NCBI GenBank assembly: GCA_030374765.1
Contig: JARGXX010000003.1
Location: 992,001 to 1,056,000, forward strand
Source: Agarophyton chilense
Taxonomy: Eukaryota > Rhodophyta > Florideophyceae > Gracilariales > Gracilariaceae
DNA length: 64,000 nt
Direction of reading: 5' to 3'
The notes under the pieces: model-generated
What the model saw: the letters and a program-made list of their open reading frames with translations, nothing else
Database searches by the model: none
What the model was told of the DNA's origin: nothing
Shown: one piece after another, positions 1 through 10,600 of the stretch
Numbering within the stretch: position 1 is the stretch's first letter
Layout of the letters: each line of letters opens with the position of its first letter
Program-made: the position numbers and the translations under genes

Positions 1-35
1 CATCGCTCTCGCACCGTTCCCGATTTAGACACAGT

Positions 36-3000
36 ATGCGGCGGTTTTTTGAGCGTTTTGCCGCATGCCAGAAGGCTGCGTCCGATGGTCGTGGTGGATG
101 GTGGACGCGTGAACGAAAGACAAAATACGGCGGGACTCGCACAAAGAGCTTCGAAAACATGCGGGAAGCTTTGGTTGAGCGATTGGTTCGCTTTGAGACT
201 GCTTGTTTCAAGATTTTGATGGCTAACGTGTATCCTGGTGCTGTCTTTGAAAGGAGAATGAATGCATTTGAGTTACTGGTTTTGATGTCGAAGAACCTCG
301 GACTCCAGCAGTTTATATGTCCCCCAAATTCCTATGGCGCTATACTGGCAGGTATATCAGCAGGGCTACTTGACCAATGGGAAAGAACTCGCCACTCCGC
401 ATTACAAGTATTGCTTTCCCTGCCAAATACACCTCCAGGAATGCAAAATTTCTTTGAAGCGACTGCTGTGCAAGAAGCTTCCATCCCACTACTGAAGTCA
501 CCAAAGCTTCGAGATGTCGATTCTGGAGCATCGATTATCATATTTTTGCACAACAAGTTTGTGCTGCCTATGGCAGCATCAAAGAAAGCGGTCAGCGATT
601 CACCAGAGATGAAATACTTGAGTTTTCCTAATGGGCTTTGCTCGACGCATCAACAGGATTTTAATGTACGAAGTCTTAGTCTGCACTATGCTAAATCGAT
701 TTTGATGTCCTTGGAAGAAGCCTTGGATCATTCACGTATGGATTTCCCCAAAGCGTGCGAGTCTGGCCTCTTTCATGGGATGTTTCGAATCTTGCGTGAA
801 GTACTGAAAGAGTGTGGATGGAAGGACCTGGCTTCTGCATGCTACCATGAGGTTCTTTCTTCCTTTGTTTGCAAAATTATTGATCTGGCGTGGAGTTGCT
901 CTCTTATAGCTTTGAAATATGTTTCTTTCGAGGCACTTTCCTCTTCAGACCTGAGTGATGAAGAATTAGAAGATGATGAAGTCTTTATTCATGAAGAAAA
1001 GCAATTAGAGAGGACTTCCAGCTTTTTAAGCCTTAAAGAGATTTGTGTAACTCTAGGTGTTTTAATTCATAGGATACCTCTCGAAGGTGTTTCCTCGACC
1101 ACGGAAGAACGAGGCTTGATTGGTTTGGAGGGTATAGAACGTATTGGAAATCTTTTTTTGCACGTGTTCAGGAGTACCAGACATTGGGGTATTATTGATG
1201 GCGCGGCAGAGGGCTTTCAACTTCTTTGCGAGCGCTTGCAACAGGCGTCTAATTTCGCGCTTCGCTCTCTACCGAAAGTATGGTCATTGAAAATGATCAA
1301 CGAGGCTTTAGGGGGAAACCTGTACGTCCTTCGACGCAGTGCTGGCTTGCCAGCATTAGTTAATGCGGTAGTGAACTCCGAAGCAATTAGTGACTGTCGA
1401 TCTCTCCATGCACCTTTGCTTGATGGAATTGTAACTTTTGTTTTGAAGCACCTTGAACAGTCTCACATGTTCGTTGATCCGGGCGCAATAGCGTCAGAAC
1501 GTTCCAAAGAGGAGGAAGGGGTTTCTCATGCACTGAATATTTTACGTTCTTTATTCTTGAATACGAAGATAGGAAAACGCATTCTCAAGTACTTTGAGAA
1601 GACCGTGATGCATTGTGTGGAGGCATTCTGTTCGGCTTCATGGGTAATACGAAACTCGGCAATGATGCTCTTCTCGGCGCTTATTCGACGTGGGATCGGA
1701 GTTGATAACAATGACGATTCTTCACTTTCAACACTCTTCGCAAGAGAAGGGGCATCGTCTACTCTTCCTGAGACCCGTCGAATGCAGGGTGTAACTCCCA
1801 TTCAATTCTTTTCGATGTATCCAAAACTTCACCATTTTCTGAGGACTCAACTCCAGCTCTCTGTCCTGCATTCTGAGAAAGACCAAAACACAGAGTATCC
1901 CTCTCTTTTCCCCACGCTTTATCTGTTATCTTCGTTGAGCCCAGGCGCTCCCGAGGATCCGGCCACAATGGTCTCAATGGAACCATTTCGAGAAGTTCTA
2001 AGAATATGTGCTCATTGCCGATCAGATTATATCCGTCGAGCGGCAGCATCGGCATCTCTTCTGCTTGTTGAAGACCACCGTAGTACCATTCAGTTCTTAA
2101 AAGAACTTGTAATCAAAGGGATACCCACAGATCCAAACTGTAATGAGGTGACCCCCGAGAAGGATATATCTCAGGAAAATTGTGAGAACGAACCTCGAAT
2201 AGACGAGCTAAACGTGAATGTCTTACGCCAGAACCATTTTCACGGTGATCTGTTGACGATAGAAGCCATTCTGAAGTGGACTAGTCAGGTCTCAGGCACT
2301 AATCATGTGAAAGCTGTAGTACAAATGTTTGCCCAGCACATCCCCAATAGAATATGGCTTACAAGCAGCAGAAATCCTTGCAGTTTTACTCGGGCGTCAT
2401 TTATTCGTGTTTTATCAATCGTCTACCGATTAGCATGTGATCTAGTAGACGACCCAAAGGCCACGGAATTGGTTGCTGCTTGTAATTCGGTCTTTAACCT
2501 ATGTCATGAGTTGGATGACAAGCTGCGAACCGAAAGGCTTTACCTTGGGCCGAGAGAAGAATTGATCGGGCTCTCGGTTCTCCGAGAAGCTTCTTCTGAC
2601 TTGTCGAGACTGAGATTTTTTCGAAACACTCAAACAACACAACAACGCCCACACATACCTACTCTGCAGATGTTTTTATCCGAAATCGAGTCGAATGATT
2701 CCGAGTTGAAGATGATCGCTTTCGAAAACACTCGCCTTGTATTAAGCACAAATGTCGTCGATAGATTTCGAAAAGATGAACCGAAGTCTATCTCAGTAGA
2801 ACGGGTAGAGTTGCTGCAAAAAATTTGGAGCCACGCAAAACACACTTCGCAAGTGGCTGAAGACGACGAGCTTCTAATTTCTGCTCTAAGAATTCAAGGT
2901 GCATTGTTCGACTTCTGGAAGCATCAACCTCCTTCGGACTGCTTTAGACAATTTTGGACTGAACAAGAGCGCACAAGGATTGTTGAGCATAGCAGATATC

Positions 3001-4043
3001 ACGCTTGGATAGATGTACGTGAGGAAGCCCTTGTCCTGTTAGGCAAAGCAGTGGCTCTATACCCAGGCTGGATATGTTTAAGTTCTGCCTGGATGGAAGG
3101 GCTCGAAATTGCCGCCAGTTCAGAGAACTCCTCAAGTCGTATGGCAGTCTGCACGAGCCTCTCGGCCAGTAAGATAGAGTCCTCTGAAATGTGTACAAGC
3201 TTCTCTGGTGAACTTCGAGCTAGAGGGTATCTCTTATGGACTAGACTTTTGCAGGACGACCACGCTGACGTTGTTGGCCATGCTTTATCAGAAGTACAAA
3301 CGTATCTCTGGGAAGAACGGGGTGTTGCAATGAGTGTTTTACCGACTCTGACGGAAATCTTTGATCGCTTGGCAGACCGACACAAGCGTTCCCCGGCCCT
3401 CTTTCGTTTCGCCAAATCTTTGTTGGGCAGCTCGACGGAAGGTGAAAAAGGTGGTAGTCTACTCTTCAATTTCCTTGGAACACTATCAGATAAAATGCTC
3501 GAGTCGACAGAGCCTGAACACCGAAAAGTAAAAGGAATAATCGCCGGAGAGTCCCTAAAACCGCCTTTGTTTGAACTGGAAGAAATTTCGCTTTGTGGGG
3601 AAAAGATACTTGGAATGCAACTAACTGCTCGCTGCTACAGCAAGATTTTCGCCAGTGAAGAAGGTAGCAATAATGTACAGACAAAGGCCGAGAGCTTGGT
3701 TGACGAGTTTTCACGCGAGCTAAAGGCTACTCTTGAATGTGCCTCGCAATCGATTAATCCGGGACTGTTCGGATCGCAATCTTTTAGTAACATTGGCTTT
3801 GAAACTTGTTATGCCGCTATATTGCGTGCTTTTCTTGGGATACGATGCATACAACTTTCCAATTGCGGAAATACTGTTGCTCTCAAGGAAATGATTACTA
3901 AACTGCGAAATGATACCCCTCGATGGAACCAATTACTACACCCTGTTCTAACTATGGCACTGAACGGACTTTGTGCATTAGTAGACGGTAAACAAGGGGC
4001 TTGGGAATCAGAGGCAACAGAGCAAATCCTGTTCTTGCTATAG
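36..4043 (+). CDS. THADA: THADA/Trm732-family tRNA methylation cofactor (5' end probably outside window)
   Basis: This is a 1,335-codon single-exon frame. Around residues 535-600 it carries the signature of the DUF2428 (THADA/Trm732) family: an RNSAMMLFSAL-type helix followed by a QFFSMYPKL segment. Before that are the family blocks FRSTRHWGIIDGAAEGF (near residue 382) and RRSAGLPALVNA. The rest is an alpha-solenoid of HEAT-like repeats without catalytic residues. Known family role: Trm732 partners the Trm7/FTSJ1 methyltransferase for 2'-O-methylation of tRNA position 32 in the anticodon loop, in the cytosol. The first ATG is at 36, but the frame stays open to base 3, and animal and plant homologues are longer, so the N-terminus may lie upstream. 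The gene converges on the Ycf49-like gene with only 71 bp between stops. Family assignment is confident; completeness is not. Confidence 0.85.
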   Translation: MRRFFERFAACQKAASDGRGGWWTRERKTKYGGTRTKSFENMREALVERLVRFETACFKILMANVYPGAVFERRMNAFELLVLMSKNLGLQQFICPPNSYGAILAGISAGLLDQWERTRHSALQVLLSLPNTPPGMQNFFEATAVQEASIPLLKSPKLRDVDSGASIIIFLHNKFVLPMAASKKAVSDSPEMKYLSFPNGLCSTHQQDFNVRSLSLHYAKSILMSLEEALDHSRMDFPKACESGLFHGMFRILREVLKECGWKDLASACYHEVLSSFVCKIIDLAWSCSLIALKYVSFEALSSSDLSDEELEDDEVFIHEEKQLERTSSFLSLKEICVTLGVLIHRIPLEGVSSTTEERGLIGLEGIERIGNLFLHVFRSTRHWGIIDGAAEGFQLLCERLQQASNFALRSLPKVWSLKMINEALGGNLYVLRRSAGLPALVNAVVNSEAISDCRSLHAPLLDGIVTFVLKHLEQSHMFVDPGAIASERSKEEEGVSHALNILRSLFLNTKIGKRILKYFEKTVMHCVEAFCSASWVIRNSAMMLFSALIRRGIGVDNNDDSSLSTLFAREGASSTLPETRRMQGVTPIQFFSMYPKLHHFLRTQLQLSVLHSEKDQNTEYPSLFPTLYLLSSLSPGAPEDPATMVSMEPFREVLRICAHCRSDYIRRAAASASLLLVEDHRSTIQFLKELVIKGIPTDPNCNEVTPEKDISQENCENEPRIDELNVNVLRQNHFHGDLLTIEAILKWTSQVSGTNHVKAVVQMFAQHIPNRIWLTSSRNPCSFTRASFIRVLSIVYRLACDLVDDPKATELVAACNSVFNLCHELDDKLRTERLYLGPREELIGLSVLREASSDLSRLRFFRNTQTTQQRPHIPTLQMFLSEIESNDSELKMIAFENTRLVLSTNVVDRFRKDEPKSISVERVELLQKIWSHAKHTSQVAEDDELLISALRIQGALFDFWKHQPPSDCFRQFWTEQERTRIVEHSRYHAWIDVREEALVLLGKAVALYPGWICLSSAWMEGLEIAASSENSSSRMAVCTSLSASKIESSEMCTSFSGELRARGYLLWTRLLQDDHADVVGHALSEVQTYLWEERGVAMSVLPTLTEIFDRLADRHKRSPALFRFAKSLLGSSTEGEKGGSLLFNFLGTLSDKMLESTEPEHRKVKGIIAGESLKPPLFELEEISLCGEKILGMQLTARCYSKIFASEEGSNNVQTKAESLVDEFSRELKATLECASQSINPGLFGSQSFSNIGFETCYAAILRAFLGIRCIQLSNCGNTVALKEMITKLRNDTPRWNQLLHPVLTMALNGLCALVDGKQGAWESEATEQILFLL

Positions 4044-4114
4044 CTTCAGTATGTCACCGCTTTCTGTCATTCAGAACCCTCCGTTTTGTTCTCGATGTTC
4101 CATATTTCCCATCT

Positions 4115-5320
4115 TCATTTTCGGGAAGCCCACTTCAGTATATTCAATCCTGTCGGAACGAATATGATGCCAAGTGCAAGTGTTAAAGGGGCATTGAAAG
4201 GGGCGTCGAAATATAAGGAACCCCATTTAACCACAGCAGACCCTGCAGCCGAGAGGACGAAAAGCTTAAATGTGAACAGAATGTTTGAATCTGGTAGACT
4301 GGCAAGATCTTCAAATCCAAGGAGTGATGGTTCTTTGACTTTTTCCTGTGTACTCTCGTTCACAGTAGCACCACTTCCCACTCTTGCGATACGGTACGCG
4401 GCCAAAGCCATAGTTGAGTTTCCCAGTACGGTAAGACCTGCCTGGAGGAGGACAAGTATGTTAAGAGATGGTGCGTTGTAGAAAAAATGATAAGTGCACG
4501 CACATATACCACTCGTATGCAAAGGGAGCATTCCCCATGTTAGACCTTTCCACTTGGAATTTTTGGAGGAGTCGGCATACTGCCAGACCAAACCCATTGC
4601 AATCAGCCACTCAATGAGACTCGACAAATGAATGATCCATGTCGGGAATGATAAAGCATTTGACGGTTCTTGGTGAATGGGAGAGAAAATTGGTGAAGTT
4701 AGTAAAAGGGCCCAGAAAACAGCTGGGAGAAGCTGGGTATTTAGCTTCCGAGGTTCCTGTCCCTTCAATTCTGTGTGTTCGTTCAGCTTCGAGGTTGGGC
4801 GCTGTCTGAAACCAAGAACAATGAGGAAATTAGTTATGGTGAGCAAGGATTCGGCACTACCATGTAACCAGTCAATATTTGCCAGAATATCATGGTAATA
4901 CACCTTCGCGTAAATTCCTGCCGGAATTGTAGCGAATACAAAAACCAGGAGAAAACGAAAGCCAAAGTTGACTAGAGAGGGGCACTCAACTTCGGAGCGA
5001 TTCAAATAGTAAAGGAAGACCAGATAAGGAATCAATGAAATGGCGAAACATTGTCCGGCGAGTGCGTCTATCGTAGCCGGAGATACCGACCATGGATCGA
5101 TCAACATTTTCGTCACATTTCGCGGGAGTGATGTTGTCTCAACATGCACAGCCTTTAGTGACGCGCCATAGAAGGATGAGCGCTGACATCTGGCCTTTGA
5201 CGATGGGAAAAGGTGGAAAGGGCTTCCGAATCTAGAAAATGCTGCTACGCAAGGCTGTTGATGTGTTGAATTGGATGGAAACCTCAAGCTTGGGGATGAT
5301 GACACAAAGGTACAATTCAT
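4115..5320 (-). CDS. Plastid-type membrane protein, DUF3593 + DUF2499 (Ycf49-like)
   Basis: A 401-residue protein read from the ATG at 5320; the frame continues only to a TTG three codons upstream. Residues about 1-70 are Ser/Arg-rich with few acidic residues, as in a plastid transit peptide. Residues about 82-170 match the DUF3593 pattern: a hydrophobic segment with PYLVFLYYLN, then FATIPAGIYAK and NIDWLHGSAESLLTITN. Residues about 222-312 match DUF2499/Ycf49: WIIHLSSLIEWLIAMG, then WKGLTWGMLPLHTSGICACT. Two more hydrophobic segments close the C-terminus. I expect six to eight membrane spans. Cyanobacteria and plastid-bearing eukaryotes carry both domains; the biochemical role is not established. 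The leader and fused domains suggest import into plastid membranes. The neighbouring THADA gene converges on it. Confidence 0.8.
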   Translation of the reverse strand: MNCTFVSSSPSLRFPSNSTHQQPCVAAFSRFGSPFHLFPSSKARCQRSSFYGASLKAVHVETTSLPRNVTKMLIDPWSVSPATIDALAGQCFAISLIPYLVFLYYLNRSEVECPSLVNFGFRFLLVFVFATIPAGIYAKVYYHDILANIDWLHGSAESLLTITNFLIVLGFRQRPTSKLNEHTELKGQEPRKLNTQLLPAVFWALLLTSPIFSPIHQEPSNALSFPTWIIHLSSLIEWLIAMGLVWQYADSSKNSKWKGLTWGMLPLHTSGICACTYHFFYNAPSLNILVLLQAGLTVLGNSTMALAAYRIARVGSGATVNESTQEKVKEPSLLGFEDLASLPDSNILFTFKLFVLSAAGSAVVKWGSLYFDAPFNAPLTLALGIIFVPTGLNILKWASRK

Positions 5321-5958
5321 CACAGACAAGAACTTTCTCCGCGACTCTACTGATCGTAAATATGGCTCCTAGATTCGATGAAACACACGATGGGGAGCCT
5401 TGATGTTCGAGACCTCTGGCTGTTCTGATGCTTTGGCGTCTTTAGGTTGATAGATGCCAGTAAAGCAATTAGTGAGCGAACAAGCTTCCCGTGGGATTGG
5501 ACGTGGTCACCATCTGGTGTACGTTGCAGATTTGATCTGCGCATCTCTAGAGCTAGTCCATAATTGTGAGAGGACCAGAATATCTGTTTTCAGATCATAC
5601 TGACTGTACCGTTGATAATAAACCATCAAAATTGATTCCTTGTTTTTCTCAGGCGCGGAATGAACACAAACTCTAGCCTAGCTAGATAAGCCAGCAAATG
5701 AGAGACCCTGAACCAGACTCTGAATTGATTCACCAGCCCGAAACATAGTTCAGCATTTCACGAATATACAATGATTTGCTTTCGTTTCTCGCCGCAGTCT
5801 GTCGGAAAATAGAAGCATAGGGCGCTTAAAGGTGTCGAAATGCTGCTACTATGGAAAGAGCTGCTCTCGGTGACGTTCGGAATGCGGCGCATGTCTCATT
5901 ACAGTTCTAGAGGATCTACTACATGTTTCAAAAAAGGGAATCTGTAGAACACAATATT
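5321..5958. other. Intergenic, no gene recognised
   Basis: The stretch lies between the 5' end of the Ycf49-like gene and the 3' end of the HAD-IIA gene, both on the minus strand. Only short frames occur and none resembles a known family. It should hold the promoter of the Ycf49-like gene and the terminator of the HAD-IIA gene. I see no convincing individual element. Confidence 0.5.
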
Positions 5959-7050
5959 TTACCAACGAAGGAAATCACAAATGTAGGTTGGCCGTCTCAT
6001 GCCAAGTTCAGGCGCTTCGTCCTGTACTATTTTGTCAACTAATTTCTCATCATATCGAAACGGAGAAGCCTTCCCCGTAAATCCATCGTCAGGATTAATG
6101 TGGAATAGAGGGGCATGTATTCCACCAGCAACATAAAGGGAGTCAATGTTTCTTTTTGCTGCACCAAGGATGTCGTGCGCGATTGAATCGCCAATGGCCA
6201 ATACGCGACCTTTGCCACATGCTTCGATTGCCACTTCATATGCTTGATTCCCAGGTTTTCCAAGTCTTACAACAGTACCGCCTTCCATTTCGTAGTCACG
6301 AGCAAGAGTACCAGGCATCGTTCTCAGAGTTCCGCCATCGACCGTGACAAAGTCCGGATTGCCGCAAATAAATGGTGTTCTTGGTGCCTGACGAGCGATA
6401 GTCCGACATAGGTCGCGAAGAGAATCCAGAGCAAACGATTGCACTGTTCCGTCGGCCAGAGTTACTCCATCAGTTCCGTGCGCGAGGATAAAGTCAATGC
6501 TTTCCGGTGATACGAGCAAACGATCTTTGTCTGAAACTGAAACAGAAACTACTTGTGTAACATTGTGATCAGAGAGTTCTATTGTACCCCTATTCGAAGC
6601 CCAGTTAAAGTGCAAAACATTTGCCTTTGATCGAGATTTCATCAAATTCTTCACATAACCCAGAGTCAGCTCTCCCGACGTAACAATTTCATGGATTGAG
6701 TCGGGATCCACACCCATCTTTGAAACCTTTTGCCGCGCTACCTTCGCCTGCTTGGAGGAGTTGGAGAGAATTGCTATTTTTAAACCACTCTCGTGGAGTT
6801 TCTTGATGGCATTCAATGCGTTTGGATACGGAGTTCTACCATCATGGATAACTCCAAACTGATCGAGCAGAACGATATCGTAATTCCTTGCTATCTCAGA
6901 GACACCATTGATTTGGCGCATATCTTTGGCAGACTTCTCAAGTGTGCAAACTACTGAGAGTCGGTTCAGACGGCGTGAGAGATGCGTTCGGTTTGTTGTG
7001 CTTGAAGGAAGCAGATGTATGAAGGTGAGAAGCCTCTCTCTGGCCCTCAT
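5959..7050 (-). CDS. HAD-superfamily subfamily IIA hydrolase (TIGR01459-like)
   Basis: A 363-residue protein from the ATG at 7050; the thirteen codons further upstream only reach a GTG. HAD motif I is LLDQFGVIHDG, with Asp63 as the expected nucleophile. Motif II is LSNSS near residues 95-99, a Lys sits in RLGKPGN (near 265), and the Mg-binding motif is AIGDSIAHD near 285-293. The cap between motifs II and III is of the IIA type. The form DxFGVxHDG, in place of DxDG, is typical of the IIA-hyp4 (TIGR01459) group, which bacteria and algae share; substrates are unknown, probably small phosphate esters. About 55 residues precede the core and are basic and Ser/Thr-rich, so an organellar leader is possible. 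It is transcribed divergently from SKI2 across 556 bp. Confidence 0.85.
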   Translation of the reverse strand: MRARERLLTFIHLLPSSTTNRTHLSRRLNRLSVVCTLEKSAKDMRQINGVSEIARNYDIVLLDQFGVIHDGRTPYPNALNAIKKLHESGLKIAILSNSSKQAKVARQKVSKMGVDPDSIHEIVTSGELTLGYVKNLMKSRSKANVLHFNWASNRGTIELSDHNVTQVVSVSVSDKDRLLVSPESIDFILAHGTDGVTLADGTVQSFALDSLRDLCRTIARQAPRTPFICGNPDFVTVDGGTLRTMPGTLARDYEMEGGTVVRLGKPGNQAYEVAIEACGKGRVLAIGDSIAHDILGAAKRNIDSLYVAGGIHAPLFHINPDDGFTGKASPFRYDEKLVDKIVQDEAPELGMRRPTYICDFLRW

Positions 7051-7606
7051 CGTAAGAACACCATCGACGCGAGCTAACCGAGAATGCACGAATTATTGAA
7101 AAAGATGCCACGACAAAAGAAGTCGCGATTTCACAATTTGCTCGTGGCAGGCACGCTCCGTACCACTGCTTCCTCTATGGAACTACCCGCGTACAGCGCC
7201 TCACGAATCTTCATGAACCCGCACCCCAAGCAGACTTCCCAAGACTACCTGTGTTGGACGAAGGGTATAAATATATTTAGTTGTCAAGATTCACAGTTTT
7301 TTATAGATCAGTTCGACCTTTCAAGAGTTGTCTAATGTGTAACTGCGGAAATACTTACGGGGTTGGCTAGGTAGCCTTCTGTTAACCAGTCAGTCCAAGT
7401 GGAGCCAAGAACTGGTACTGTGTTCTGCACAACGTAAATCTGAAAATATGCCATTTCTTCGAGCAGAGAAGGCCGGTCTTTGCTTCCAGCTTCCGGTAAC
7501 CTCGTTTCAACAGTCGCTGGTCTGACCCGCCGAAAGAGAAGAGCAGGGAGGAGAATCCAACTTTTTACCGTTACTGGCACTGTTCGATCAGGCTGAGACC
7601 AGAGCC
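7051..7606. promoter_or_regulatory. Divergent promoter region between HAD-IIA and SKI2
   Basis: This 556-bp gap separates two genes that point away from each other, so it should hold both promoters. A TATA-like run TATAAATATA lies at 7266-7275 and can be read on either strand: about 215 bp from the HAD-IIA start and 330 bp from the SKI2 start. No transcript data are available here, so the assignment to either gene is open. Confidence 0.4.
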
Positions 7607-10600
7607 ATGTCACAGAAAATGGCCAACGCAGAAGACGTGGGACAGTTGCAGTCGGGCTTCCTCAAGTTAAACATCGAAGACACCTTTGCTTCAGTTCAAC
7701 AGCAACAGAAGGAAAGGACTAGTCTGAAAAATCTAGAAACCCCATCCGATGTCGCGGTGAGACAAAATGTTTTCAACCTCGCAAGTGTCTTCGATCCAGC
7801 AAATCTTAAAGATTTGGAGCTTTTCGGACTATCTGGGGAACAAGGATTTGACACGGACAGCGACGATGACGACGACGATCTCTTACGGATTTCAAGGGAC
7901 AAAGCAAAGACTGATCCTAGAATAAAACGATTAGAGAACCAATTCAAGACCAATGAGTCCACACTTGATGCTGAGCTTGATGTGGCCATCGGGGAGTCTT
8001 ACGGTGGATCGAGCGACTTGCGCAATCTAAGAAAGCAGAAATCCAAAGCAGACCAGAGAAATGCGTCGAAGGCTGAGGAAGTCTGGGCAATTTACGATAA
8101 GGCAGATATATCAAACTTTGAAAAGATGGTCCCAGATATGGCCATTGAATATCCTTTTACTCTGGACACTTTCCAGAAACGTGCCGTACACCGTCTAGAA
8201 AGAGACGAGAATGTCTTCGTTGCTGCTCACACGTCTGCCGGAAAGACGGTGGTCGCGGAGTATGCTATCGCTCTCGCGATGCAGCGAAAGTCAAAAGTGA
8301 TATACACCTCTCCTATCAAGACACTTAGCAATCAAAAGTTCCGTGACTTTACCGAGAGATTTGGGGACGTGGGCATCATCACTGGTGATATCAGCATCAA
8401 TCCCGAAGCAGGCTGTCTCGTAGTGACGACTGAAATTCTTCGAAGTATGCTCTACAAAGGAGCGGATCTTATTCGCCATTTGAGTCACGTTATCTTTGAT
8501 GAGTGTCATTGGGTGAATAATCCAGAGCGAGGAGTTGTGTGGGAGGAGTCGATCATCTTATTGCCCACTGCGGTCAACATCGTGATGCTTTCTGCTACTG
8601 TTCCGAACGCCATGGAATTTGCCAGTTGGGTCGGGAGAACGCGTCAAAAAGCTGTGTACGTTGTTTCCACTCGTCAAAGACCGGTTCCTCTGGTTCATCA
8701 GGTGTTCATCAAGGGGAAAACCTTTTCATTGTTGAACTCTGCTGACGGAAGGTTTCTGGACGCAAATTACAAGAAAGCAGCCACACGGCACAAAGAAATG
8801 GCCGAGAAGGCCAACATTCGTTTCGGGGGTGGGCGTTTTCATGCTTGGATGCCAATCATCAAGTACTTAAGGAAGAACTCACTGGACCCGGCCATATTCT
8901 TCTGTTTCAGTAAGAGGAAATGTGACGACGCAGCACAACAACTGAGTGCTCAAGACCTCACAGGGTCTGCAGCAGACAAGAACCAGATACATATGTTTTA
9001 CCAATCTGCAATTGCGAGACTTTCTCCCGTAGATCGTGATGTTCCACAGATAGCTCGACATCGCGAGACCTTGAAGCGCGGCATTGGGGTGCATCATGCA
9101 GGCCTTCTTCCAATTATCAAAGAGATCACTGAAGTTTTGTTTCAGCGCGGTCTCATTCGAATACTGTTTGCGACCGAAACGTTTGCAATGGGGGTAAACA
9201 TGCCAGCCAGAACAGTGGTTTTTTCAGCTATCAAGAAGTACGACAGCCAAAGCTTTCGTCTGTTAGAACCCGGAGAGTACATTCAAATGGCCGGACGAGC
9301 AGGACGTCGCGGTATTGACGATGTGGGATCAGTCATACTTTACCCAGTTTTAGCTGATTTTCCCTTGGAAGGAGATGTAAAGTCAGTACTTACGAGGAGG
9401 CCTAAACCGCTAAAGTCTCAATTCCGTCTTACCTACAACATGATTTTGAATCTTCTTCGCATAGATGAAATGAGAGTAGAAGACGTGATGGCTAGAAGTT
9501 TTAGCGAAGCGCCGGCGGGACGTACGTCGAGCACCGTGCAGAGATTGATGAAAAGGGGAAACGCAGCCCTTTCAGCAATGCAAGAGGAACAAGTCGAACT
9601 CGATAGATTCCGAGAACTCTATCACGTTTCCATACGCGTTCAAAGCCTAAGCGAAAGGATTGGAGAAATAATGAAGATCCAAGGAAAGAATGCGATGAAC
9701 TCTATGCTAGATTCTGGGCGAGTGGTTTTCGTGCGAGGGGGGGATCAAACGTTCCGAGCAGCTGTAATCGTCAAGGGCTGGGGCAGCGGTCGAGGAAAAG
9801 GCGGTGCTTCTTCTAAGCCTGCCGGGCCGAGTCTGCGCCTAGTGCGAAGAAATGCAGCGAAGAATTCTGAGAGTGGTTCAAAGGTTATGGTTCTATGCGG
9901 AGGGCCTCGGATGAACGAGGATAAGACACCGTTCCGTGACTCCGCTTCAAAAGGCGTGGACAAGAATGCAGCGAATCATCAGTACAATGCTGGAGGTCTC
10001 ATTGTAGAAGTGAGAGAAGTCTCCTACAAGGACGTGATGGCTGTGACAGGATGCACGATAGAGATTGACAAGAGAGGGATTGTTCCCATTAGAGGGGAGC
10101 CAATGAAGGGGGCGCTAAGTTCGGCGGCAGAGAAACTTCGTTCCTACGTGAATGATGAAGCTAACAGTAAAGAGATGGACAGCGTGCATCCACGAAGAGA
10201 CCTCGGGCTTCAGAATATTGACATTGAAGATGTTTGGGAGGAGCGGAGAAACATGATGCAGCACATGAATGGAATGGTGGTGAAGTTGCAAGAAATGGGG
10301 ATGAGCTCCGAAATCGGAAGCTCATTTGAAAAGCTCTCGAGGCAGATGCGGCTTGAATCAAAGTTGGAAAAACTGCGGATTGGAACGTCCGATGAGTCGC
10401 TCATGCTGATGCCTGACTATCAACAGAGGGTGGAAGTGTTGCAGCGGTTGGGTTACATCGACGGAACAAGCGTACGATTGAAAGGTCGTGCTGCGTGCGA
10501 AGTTAACACTTGCGAAAGTATCATTCTAACGGAGCTGGTTTTTGAGCAAGTGTTACAGAAACTTGATGCGGCAGATCTGGCTGCAGTGTTGAGCGCGTTT

